This document shows positions 1 to 5,404 of a DNA stretch of 8,490 nt, in pieces. The stretch is from Caryophanales bacterium UBA3260. GTDB lineage: Bacteria > Bacillota_I > Bacilli_A > RF39 > UBA660. The notes under the pieces were generated by a model. It was given only the letters and a program-made list of their open reading frames with translations. It did not search any database and was not told the DNA's origin. Numbering within the stretch: the stretch's first letter is position 1; every line of letters starts with the position of its first letter. Made by a program: the position numbers and the translations under genes. Location of the stretch: assembly GCA_002362595.1 (NCBI GenBank), contig DEUO01000158.1:10254-18743 (forward strand). The letters are read 5' to 3'.

Positions 1-157
1 AGCAATCTCTTATCTCTTTAAAATAATCAAAATAATAAGATAATTCCCTCTTATTTAAATGATATATACTTTCTAAAACATTATATAAATTATAAGAATT
101 TCTTCTAGTTACTTCATATATATTCTTTTTAATTTTAAATAAATAAAATGTTCTCAT
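1..157 (-). CDS. sirA: Probable SirA-like protein, N-terminal part (cut by window edge)
   Basis: An open frame of 52 codons starts with ATG at 157 and runs off the left edge with no stop. The N-terminus reads MRTFYLFKIKKNIYEVTRRN and continues with a Leu/Tyr/Lys-rich helix-like stretch (NLYNVLESIYHLNKRELSYY). From memory, this pattern (aromatic start, a 'y.fkI+.e' strand, then L..iy.l.k.e) resembles SirA (YneE), which binds DnaA and blocks replication initiation in sporulating Bacillus. Position supports it: in B. subtilis sirA directly follows tkt, as here, 52 bases after the tkt stop. The ribosome binding site is GGTGAT (163-168), 5 bases before the ATG, and it sits in the distal arm of a hairpin. 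The coding call is fairly secure; the SirA identity rests on a short stretch and on synteny. In a non-sporulating host the function could differ. Confidence 0.55.
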   Translation of the reverse strand, partial: MRTFYLFKIKKNIYEVTRRNSYNLYNVLESIYHLNKRELSYYFDYFKEIRDC

Positions 158-200
158 AAAAAATCACCATCTAAATTATAAATAAGGATGGTGTTTTTTT
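158..200 (-). terminator. Hairpin between tkt and the sirA-like gene
   Basis: The 7-bp arms CACCATC (165-171) and GATGGTG (187-193) enclose a 15-base AT loop and are flanked by A/T runs on both sides, so the structure could end transcription on either strand. For the minus-strand tkt transcript the U-run is 163-158, immediately before the ATG of the next gene. The distal arm carries the GGTGAT ribosome binding site, so it may instead or also limit translation of the sirA-like gene. The loop contains TATAAT on the minus strand (175-180), a possible -10 for that gene. Confidence 0.6.
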
Positions 201-209
201 ATGTCGTAT

Positions 210-2195
210 TTAGTTATTTGTAATACAATTTTCTATTTTTGCAGCAATCGAATCATAATCAAAACCTAACTGCTTAAGTACCGCATCTTTTGGTCCACTC
301 ATTCCAAAGCAATCGATACCTATTGCACAACCTTTAGAAGCAAATCGATACCAAGGAAGTGTACTAGAAGCTTCTACTGTAATTACCTTAACATTAGGTG
401 GTATAACCGAATTTTGATACTCTATAGGTTGTGATAAAAATAATTCAACCGAAGGCATTGAAACAATACGTGTATCAATCCCCTTAGCTCTTAAAGTCTC
501 TCCAGCTAAATAAGTATTTGTTAAGTCTAAACCTGTACTAACTAAAACTGCATCTATTTTCTGTAACTCTTTACGTACAATATAAGCACCCTTAGAAACA
601 TTAACCCCACTTGTACCATCTAAAATATGCGCTTCATCTTTAGAAAGTATTAAAGCAACAGGTTTCTTATTATTTACTATAAAGTCCCAACAACCAATAA
701 CTTCATTAATATCTGCTGGGCGAAAAACTATCAAATTAGGTATCGTTCTAAGCATTGCTAATTGTTCAATTGGTTGATGTGTAGGTCCATCTTGTCCTAC
801 TCCAACTGAATCATGAGTAAATATATATGTAACTGGTAAATTCATCAATGCTGTCATTCTAATAGCAGGCTTTAAATAATCTGAAAAAGATAAAAATGTT
901 GACCCAAAAACTTTTAAACCAGTAAGAGCCATACCATTTAACATAGCTCCCATCGCATGTTCTCTTAAACCAAATGAAATATTACGTCCTGTTGGTTCCT
1001 TACGTGAAAACTCAACATCTTTATATAACGAAGTATGAGCTGATGACGCAACATCTGCACTACCTCCTAAAAATAATTTAGAACGATCCGCAACAATATT
1101 CATAATCTTTGAATTAGATTCACGTAACTCTTCACTATAATTATTTTGAATCTTAAAATTATTACTACTGAAATTTATTCCTACATTACCCGTCTCAACA
1201 AAATCTAAATACTTCTGTAATAATAAAGATGGATTATTTCTCTTAGCAAACTCAAATTGTTTATTCCAATCTTCATAAACACCCTTCATACGATTAGCAA
1301 CTGCTTTACGAACATAACGAACCGCATTTTCAGTTATCTCTAATGTATTACTATTTATCTCATATTTCTTACGTACAGTTGCCATATCTTCTTTAGTTAA
1401 AGGTTTACCATGTACTTGATTCTCTCCTTCATGAGAAGAACCACGACCAATAACTGTTTTAATTTCAATTAAAGTTGGTTTTCTATTAACTTTAGCACGT
1501 TCAATAGCTTTATCAATTTCTCGAACATCATTTCCATCACCAACAAAGTCTACTTCCCAACCAATATCCATAAACTTTTGTAAAATATTCTCACTATACG
1601 TATTATTTAAAGCTCCATCCAAAGTAATACCATTAGAATCGTATAAAACTATTAAATTACTAAGAGCATAATGTCCTGCAAGTGATGCTGCTTCTAAAGC
1701 AACTCCTTCCATTAAATCACCATCAGAGCATAAACAATAAACATAATAATTAATAATCTTCTGTTTAGGAATCTCTTCATTAATTAATGAAGCTAAATAC
1801 TTTTCTCCTAAAGCCATACCCACAGCATTAGCAAATCCTTGACCTAATGGGCCAGTCGATACTTCTACCCCTGGAGTTTTACCATATTCAGGATGTCCTG
1901 GTGTTTTTGAACCTAGTTTTCGAAATTCAACCAAATCATCAATAGACACGTCATATCCTGCCATAAATAACATCGCATAAAGTAAAGCTGAACCATGTCC
2001 AGCTGACATAACAAAACGATCTCTATTCGGCCAATCTGGTCTTTTAACATCAAACTTCAAATGATTAGTATACAAAGAAAAAATAATTGGTGCAGCTCCC
2101 AAACATATACCAGGATGCCCACTCTTTGCATAAGAAATCATATCTACACTAAGAATTCTTAAACTATTAAGTGAATGAATTAAATCAGGGTTCAT
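210..2195 (-). CDS. tkt: Transketolase
   Basis: Cytoplasmic thiamine-diphosphate enzyme of the non-oxidative pentose phosphate pathway that moves two-carbon ketol units between sugar phosphates. At 661 residues it is full length (E. coli TktA is 663). Visible motifs in order: SGHPG (25-29), SAGHGSA (64-70), TPGHPE (98-103), the cofactor/metal motif SDGDLMEG (157-164) with the Asn of YDSNG (185-189), VHGKP with H262, GGSAD (377-381), the catalytic Glu in GLREHAMG (E412), and DGPTHQP (469-475) with D469 and H473. R358, the usual phosphate contact, is present by alignment from memory. Oddity: the usual LxRQ motif near 518-521 reads LSKD, so the second phosphate-binding Arg is Lys. The start is supported by AGGAG (2205-2209), 9 bases upstream. 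It follows the glycosyltransferase by 83 bases but has its own extended -10. Confidence 0.97.
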   Translation of the reverse strand: MNPDLIHSLNSLRILSVDMISYAKSGHPGICLGAAPIIFSLYTNHLKFDVKRPDWPNRDRFVMSAGHGSALLYAMLFMAGYDVSIDDLVEFRKLGSKTPGHPEYGKTPGVEVSTGPLGQGFANAVGMALGEKYLASLINEEIPKQKIINYYVYCLCSDGDLMEGVALEAASLAGHYALSNLIVLYDSNGITLDGALNNTYSENILQKFMDIGWEVDFVGDGNDVREIDKAIERAKVNRKPTLIEIKTVIGRGSSHEGENQVHGKPLTKEDMATVRKKYEINSNTLEITENAVRYVRKAVANRMKGVYEDWNKQFEFAKRNNPSLLLQKYLDFVETGNVGINFSSNNFKIQNNYSEELRESNSKIMNIVADRSKLFLGGSADVASSAHTSLYKDVEFSRKEPTGRNISFGLREHAMGAMLNGMALTGLKVFGSTFLSFSDYLKPAIRMTALMNLPVTYIFTHDSVGVGQDGPTHQPIEQLAMLRTIPNLIVFRPADINEVIGCWDFIVNNKKPVALILSKDEAHILDGTSGVNVSKGAYIVRKELQKIDAVLVSTGLDLTNTYLAGETLRAKGIDTRIVSMPSVELFLSQPIEYQNSVIPPNVKVITVEASSTLPWYRFASKGCAIGIDCFGMSGPKDAVLKQLGFDYDSIAAKIENCITNN

Positions 2196-2216
2196 ATCAT
2201 CACTCTCCTATTATTC

Positions 2217-2225
2217 ATTATATCA
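2217..2225 (-). promoter_or_regulatory. Extended -10 promoter element for tkt
   Basis: On the minus strand this reads TGATATAAT, a perfect TATAAT with an upstream TGn. The -35 position (about 2240-2245) is only a T-run, so the extended -10 would carry the promoter. The element ends 7 bases before the AGGAG site, implying a very short leader. Confidence 0.5.
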
Positions 2226-2254
2226 ATATTTAAATAAATAAAAAAGATTAAATT

Positions 2255-2279
2255 AAAAAAGAAGATAATAAATATCTCC
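2255..2279 (-). terminator. Weak terminator after the glycosyltransferase gene
   Basis: On the minus strand GGAGATA (2279-2273) pairs with TATCTTC (2267-2261), seven pairs including one G-U, over a 5-base loop. Six T residues follow (2260-2255). The stem begins inside the stop codon of the glycosyltransferase. It is AU-rich, so partial read-through into tkt is likely. Confidence 0.45.
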
Positions 2280-3412
2280 TATTTCATAATCTTAACCGCT
2301 ATATCATATAACTTTTCCATAGCTTTATCATTCTTATTTTTAGCCATATTCTGCTTCATTTTTTCAATAACAGAAGGATCATCAGATATCTTCTTAATAA
2401 ACTTATTAAACATATAAAGTGTTCTAAAATGTCTACCATATCCATTCTTAACAAAATATCTATAATTAGCAACTTCCTGTCCACCACTACAATTAATCAT
2501 TATAATTGGTTTCTTAAAATACAAACTCTCAGTTGATTGAGCTCCTCCTGGTTTAGAAACAACAAAATCACATATTTGTAATAACTCTGGTACATTATTA
2601 ACGTACCCTAAAGTTTTAATATTCTTAGCATTATAATCTGCAATCCATTTATCTACTTTTTCTTTAGAATCCTGATTTTTACCGGCCACATAAATAAAAT
2701 CAATATTTAAATTACTCTTAATTATCTTTCGAATATATGGCAAAGATAACGTTCCGCCATTTCCGCCACCACCAAAGAATAAACATATTGGTCTTTCTCC
2801 AGTAAATCCATACTTCTTAGTTGCTTTTATTACATCAAAATCACTATTTACAATTGGATTAATAGGAATTCCTATTGGCTTAATTTTTGATTTCTCAACA
2901 CCTTTTTTAATCAAATAATTAACTTCATCCTTATCTCCAACAACAATAGCTTGTTCCCTCTTATATCCTTTTAACCACAAAGAATGTGCTTCATAATCAG
3001 TTACAACTGTAATAAGCTTCGAATGAATAACTCCTTTACGATTATAATAATCAATCAAACTACTTCCAAAAAAATGCGTAGATATAGTTAAATCTGGATT
3101 AAAATCTTCAATAACCTTCTTCATTTTCTTATTCTTAAACAAACTTAAACTTGTTTGATTAGCAATCGCTGAACTTATCTTTGTATCAAATAAATTATAA
3201 ATAAATGACCAACCAGTAGGAAACTTAAGTAAAAAGAAATCTGTTACTTTTTGACTTACTCCACCTAATATAGGCGTTGAATATTTTAACAAATCTATTG
3301 CTAAAATTTCAAGTTCAGGATCTTGTTGCTTAAAATAACTTTCTATATATTGAGCAATAGCTCTGTGTCCATTACCATACATTGCATAAGTAAGTAATAT
3401 TCTTTTTTTCAT
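2279..3412 (-). CDS. MGDG/UgtP-family diacylglycerol glycosyltransferase
   Basis: Probable membrane-associated glycosyltransferase (GT28 family, MGDG synthase type) that transfers a hexose from a UDP-sugar to diacylglycerol, giving membrane glycolipids and possibly the lipoteichoic acid anchor. Taken from ATG 3412 it has 377 residues, typical for the family. The N-terminal MGDG-synthase domain shows YGNGHRA (12-18), PDLTISTH (106-113) and VTDYEAHSLW (137-146). The linker has GIPINP (181-186). The C-terminal nucleotide-sugar domain shows a glycine loop FGGGGNGG (213-220), KPGGAQSTES (287-296) and GQEVANY (311-317). The start was chosen because AGAGGT (3421-3426) lies 8 bases upstream. An earlier in-frame ATG at 3442 has no such site and overlaps a TATAAT. 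Sugar specificity (glucose or galactose) and processivity cannot be read from sequence. In B. subtilis UgtP also couples nutrient state to cell size; whether this one does is unknown. Confidence 0.88.
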   Translation of the reverse strand: MKKRILLTYAMYGNGHRAIAQYIESYFKQQDPELEILAIDLLKYSTPILGGVSQKVTDFFLLKFPTGWSFIYNLFDTKISSAIANQTSLSLFKNKKMKKVIEDFNPDLTISTHFFGSSLIDYYNRKGVIHSKLITVVTDYEAHSLWLKGYKREQAIVVGDKDEVNYLIKKGVEKSKIKPIGIPINPIVNSDFDVIKATKKYGFTGERPICLFFGGGGNGGTLSLPYIRKIIKSNLNIDFIYVAGKNQDSKEKVDKWIADYNAKNIKTLGYVNNVPELLQICDFVVSKPGGAQSTESLYFKKPIIMINCSGGQEVANYRYFVKNGYGRHFRTLYMFNKFIKKISDDPSVIEKMKQNMAKNKNDKAMEKLYDIAVKIMK

Positions 3413-3433
3413 ATGAAACAACCTCTTTATATG

Positions 3434-3439
3434 ATTATA
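3434..3439 (-). promoter_or_regulatory. -10 element for the glycosyltransferase gene
   Basis: Perfect TATAAT on the minus strand, 7 bases before the AGAGGT ribosome binding site. The best -35 at 17-base spacing is TAGAAT (3457-3462), which is weak. No terminator hairpin was seen between the DUF362 stop and here, so read-through from DUF362 is also possible. Confidence 0.45.
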
Positions 3440-3481
3440 CACTATAATTTATTTTTATTCTATGAATTTTCTTTTATAAAT

Positions 3482-4363
3482 TTAATCAATATCTATTAAT
3501 TCATATTCACGAGTTCCAAAACCAAGTTCTTCTGCAGCTTCTATTACATGAACTCCATGTCTACTTTCTATTCTCTCTACTAAATGATCTCTTCCCTCAT
3601 CTTTAGAATTATATACTAAATCTATACAAGCTTGATCAATCGCAATAGGATCGGTACTAGCAAGAATACCTATATCTGCCATGCAAGGGTCTTCAGCAAC
3701 AGCACAACAATCACAATCTACACTCATATTACACATAATATTAATATAAACAATATTCTCTCCAAAATATTTTACAACACTATTAGCAGCATCTGCCATT
3801 GACTCTAGAAATTGTAATTGGTCAACATGAAACATATCTTCAAAAGTACCATCTTCTTTTCCCACACAATGAATATAACTTTTTCCATGTGAAGATGCAA
3901 CTCCAATAGATAATTGCTTTAAAGCTCCTCCATATCCACCCATTGGATGTCCTTTAAAATGTGATAGAACTAACATTGAATCATAATTATTAATATTCTT
4001 TCCTACATAATTTTTCTTAATTCTTTTACCATTAGGTATTTCTAAAACTTTATCAGGTCCTGAAGCATCCATAATATCAACATCAAAATATTTACTCCAA
4101 CCATGTTTTTCCATTAATTCTTTATGTTTTGAAGTTGTATTTCTAGCCCCTTCATAAGCCGTATTACATTCAACAACTGTTCCTTTAACATAATCTATAA
4201 TGTCTTTAACAAACTCTGGCTTAACATAGTTTTGATTACCATCCTCACCAGAATGAAGTTTTACTGCAACCTTTCCAGTCATATTTACTCCCAATTTCTT
4301 ATATACATTTACTAAACCTTCTGGTGTAATATTCTTTGTAAAATAAACTTTTGCTTTTTTCAT
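3482..4363 (-). CDS. DUF362 family protein (uncharacterised Fe-S centre protein type)
   Basis: A 293-residue soluble protein with no signal peptide or membrane segment. It matches the DUF362 / COG2768 pattern: KVAVKLHSGEDG (31-42), VVECNTAYEGARNTT (63-77), LSHFKGHPMGGYGGALKQLS (133-152), and a Cys-rich block around 211-227 (C211, C217, C219, C220, C227) followed by the STDPIAIDQACIDLV region (236-250). Many family members also carry a CxxCxxC ferredoxin module; it is absent here, so any metal or cluster would have to use the 211-227 cysteines and perhaps C166 or C246. The biochemical role of the family is not established and none is assigned. AAGGAG (4371-4376) lies 7 bases before the ATG, and a good promoter lies just upstream. 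The gene is 69 bases ahead of the glycosyltransferase and may be co-transcribed with it. Confidence 0.85.
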   Translation of the reverse strand: MKKAKVYFTKNITPEGLVNVYKKLGVNMTGKVAVKLHSGEDGNQNYVKPEFVKDIIDYVKGTVVECNTAYEGARNTTSKHKELMEKHGWSKYFDVDIMDASGPDKVLEIPNGKRIKKNYVGKNINNYDSMLVLSHFKGHPMGGYGGALKQLSIGVASSHGKSYIHCVGKEDGTFEDMFHVDQLQFLESMADAANSVVKYFGENIVYINIMCNMSVDCDCCAVAEDPCMADIGILASTDPIAIDQACIDLVYNSKDEGRDHLVERIESRHGVHVIEAAEELGFGTREYELIDID

Positions 4364-4390
4364 ATTATCTCTCCTTATTTATTAATTTTT

Positions 4391-4420
4391 AGTATACACT
4401 ATAGAAAAGATATTTTTCAA
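4391..4420 (-). promoter_or_regulatory. Promoter for the DUF362 gene
   Basis: On the minus strand TTGAAA (4420-4415), an 18-base spacer and TATACT (4396-4391) lie just after the terminator of the upstream small gene. The predicted start is near 4384, giving a leader of about 20 bases that contains AAGGAG. Confidence 0.65.
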
Positions 4421-4435
4421 CTAAATTTTACTAAG

Positions 4436-4460
4436 AAAAAAATATCGAATAATCGATATT
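4436..4460 (-). terminator. Terminator of the small SOS-type membrane gene
   Basis: On the minus strand AATATCGA (4460-4453) pairs perfectly with TCGATATT (4448-4441) over a TTAT loop, followed by a T-run (4440-4436). It overlaps the stop codon of the small gene and insulates it from DUF362. Confidence 0.8.
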
Positions 4461-4590
4461 AATTCGTTACTGATACATTATTAGTATCAGTAACTCTCCC
4501 CAATCCTTGATTTACCATTACAACTCCTAAAACAATTAAGAAGTAAAATAGTAAAACTCCTACCAAATTCATCATTTTTTCTTTTGCCAT
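4459..4590 (-). CDS. 43-residue single-pass membrane protein, putative SOS-induced division inhibitor
   Basis: Small ORF divergent from lexA. It starts at ATG 4590 with AAGGAG (4601-4606) 10 bases upstream, and it ends in TAA right at a terminator. The protein has a short Lys-rich N-terminus (MAKEKMMN), one hydrophobic helix (about residues 9-27, LVGVLLFYFLIVLGVVMV) and a polar Thr/Asn/Val tail (about 28-43). The positive-inside rule predicts N-in, C-out. It is preceded by a perfect consensus promoter whose spacer holds a LexA-type box, so tight SOS control is inferred. Position, topology and control match YneA (Bacillus, Listeria) and SosA (Staphylococcus), which stop division during DNA damage. 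It lacks the YneA LysM domain and is nearer in size to Caulobacter SidA. No residue-level homology is claimed; a type I toxin-like peptide is an alternative. Confidence 0.82.
   Translation of the reverse strand: MAKEKMMNLVGVLLFYFLIVLGVVMVNQGLGRVTDTNNVSVTN
4466..4494. repeat. Perfect 11-bp inverted repeat in the 3' end of the small gene
   Basis: GTTACTGATAC (4466-4476) and GTATCAGTAAC (4484-4494) are exact inverted arms around a 7-base loop. The repeat is wholly inside coding sequence, specifying the last residues (VTDTNNVSVT). It lies 5 bases before the terminator stem, so the mRNA would end in two tandem hairpins. Confidence 0.85.
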
Positions 4591-4625
4591 CAAAAACACT
4601 CTCCTTTTCCTCTTACCATATTCAC

Positions 4626-4654
4626 ATTATATTACGTATATTTGTTCGTGTCAA
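4626..4654 (-). promoter_or_regulatory. Consensus promoter of the small SOS-type gene
   Basis: On the minus strand the -35 is TTGACA (4654-4649) and the -10 is TATAAT (4631-4626), with exactly 17 bases between: both hexamers match consensus perfectly. The predicted start is near 4619. Such a strong promoter next to a membrane peptide gene implies repression in normal growth; the LexA box in its spacer supplies it. Confidence 0.88.
4635..4648 (-). promoter_or_regulatory. LexA box 1, inside the small-gene promoter
   Basis: The minus strand reads CGAACAAATATACG, matching 11 of 14 positions of the Bacillus-type LexA consensus CGAACATATGTTCG, with one perfect CGAAC half-site. It begins directly after the -35 and fills most of the spacer, so bound LexA would exclude RNA polymerase. 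Confidence 0.7.
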
Positions 4655-4663
4655 TAGTAAAAT

Positions 4664-4677
4664 AAAACATTTGTTTG
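4664..4677 (+). promoter_or_regulatory. LexA box 2, at the lexA promoter
   Basis: The sequence AAAACATTTGTTTG contains a perfect inverted repeat AAACA-TT-TGTTT (4665-4676), a symmetric variant of GAAC-N4-GTTC with both outer G/C changed to A/T. It matches 10 of 14 positions of the Bacillus consensus and overlaps the lexA -35 by three bases, which suggests autorepression. Confidence 0.55.
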
Positions 4678-4703
4678 ACTTTTTACATTCTTCATGTTAA
4701 TAT
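4675..4703 (+). promoter_or_regulatory. lexA promoter
   Basis: TTGACT (4675-4680), a 17-base spacer and TAATAT (4698-4703) with an upstream TG (4695-4696) form a good extended promoter. The predicted start is near 4710, at the first base of the GGAGGT ribosome binding site, so the leader is only about 13 bases. Confidence 0.7.
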
Positions 4704-4722
4704 TATATTGGAGGTAAACAAG

Positions 4723-5346
4723 ATGAATAAAAATATAACTAAAAGACAAGAAGATGTTCTTAATTACATCAAAAAATATGTCGTTGATCATGGATTTCCC
4801 CCTTCAACTCGCGAAATTGGTTCAGCATTAGGATTGTCTTCCCCTGCTACAGTTCATACCCATTTAAAAAAACTTGAAGACGCTGGTTGCATTCGTAAAA
4901 CCAATTCTAAATTTAGAACCATTGAAATCGTTGGTGAAAATGAATTTGCTAAAAAGGAACAAGAAGAAATTATTAAAGTTCCTTTACTTGGTAAAGTCGC
5001 ATGTGGCAATCCTATTGAAGCTATTGAAAATCCTAACGACTGGTTTACATTACCAGCTAGCTTAATTCCCGCTAAAGAAACAATATTTACTTTACAAGCA
5101 AGTGGCGAATCAATGATTAACAAGGGAATTTATGATGGCGATATTGTTATTATTCAAAAGCAAAAAATCGCTCGTAATGGCGACATCGTAGTTGCAATGA
5201 CAGAAGATAATGAAGTAACACTAAAAACATTTTATAAAGAAAAAGATCATATAAGACTACAACCAGAAAATGACACAATGTCACCTATCATAGTTCAAAA
5301 TTGTATTATCTTAGGTAAAGCTATTGGTCTATATCGTAGTCTATAA
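4723..5346 (+). CDS. lexA: LexA repressor
   Basis: SOS master repressor of 207 residues, as in other Firmicutes (B. subtilis LexA is 205). ATG 4723 is preceded by GGAGGT (4710-4715). An upstream in-frame TTG at 4675 is rejected because that segment is the promoter. The N-terminal winged helix (about 1-70) has TKRQEDVLNYI, FPPSTREIG and the recognition-helix region SSPATVHTHLKKLE (39-52). The S24 self-cleavage domain has VPLLGKVACGNP (86-97), the nucleophile Ser in SGESM (S130) and the general base Lys in VTLKTF (K168), 38 residues apart as expected. The scissile bond is therefore C94-G95; most LexA proteins have Ala-Gly, while Cys-Gly is known in UmuD. RecA on single-stranded DNA would trigger cleavage and release the divergent small gene and lexA itself. 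Convergent with the rhomboid gene, sharing a terminator. Confidence 0.97.
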   Translation: MNKNITKRQEDVLNYIKKYVVDHGFPPSTREIGSALGLSSPATVHTHLKKLEDAGCIRKTNSKFRTIEIVGENEFAKKEQEEIIKVPLLGKVACGNPIEAIENPNDWFTLPASLIPAKETIFTLQASGESMINKGIYDGDIVIIQKQKIARNGDIVVAMTEDNEVTLKTFYKEKDHIRLQPENDTMSPIIVQNCIILGKAIGLYRSL

Positions 5347-5347
5347 A

Positions 5348-5362
5348 AAGAAGAAGAAGAAG
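5348..5362. repeat. (AAG)5 trinucleotide repeat
   Basis: Five uninterrupted AAG units begin two bases after the lexA stop codon and lie between it and the terminator. It is not coding in the lexA frame. It may simply be a purine-rich spacer, but length variation is possible at such a tract. Confidence 0.8.
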
Positions 5363-5366
5363 AAAC

Positions 5367-5404
5367 AAAAAACATTCAGAAAATTAAATTTCTGAATGTT
5401 TTTA
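5367..5404. terminator. Bidirectional terminator between lexA and the rhomboid gene
   Basis: The 12-bp perfect arms AACATTCAGAAA (5371-5382) and TTTCTGAATGTT (5389-5400) enclose a 6-base loop, with A-run and T-run flanks that extend the pairing. The T-run on each strand suits both convergent genes; the rhomboid stop codon is immediately adjacent at 5405. Confidence 0.9.

Noticed and set aside
3413..3442. Earlier ATG for the glycosyltransferase (10 extra residues)
   Set aside because: There is no ribosome binding site before it and a TATAAT overlaps it; ATG 3412 has AGAGGT 8 bases upstream and starts the family-typical MKKRILLTYA.
4675..4722. N-terminal extension of LexA from a TTG start (16 extra residues)
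   Set aside because: The segment is the -35/-10 promoter and the ribosome binding site; ATG 4723 has GGAGGT at the right distance and begins a normal LexA N-terminus.
4854..5123. Open frames opposite to or overlapping lexA (minus 4854-5123, plus 4874-5065)
   Set aside because: They lie wholly inside lexA, which has full-length conserved motifs; they show no ribosome binding site or recognisable domain.
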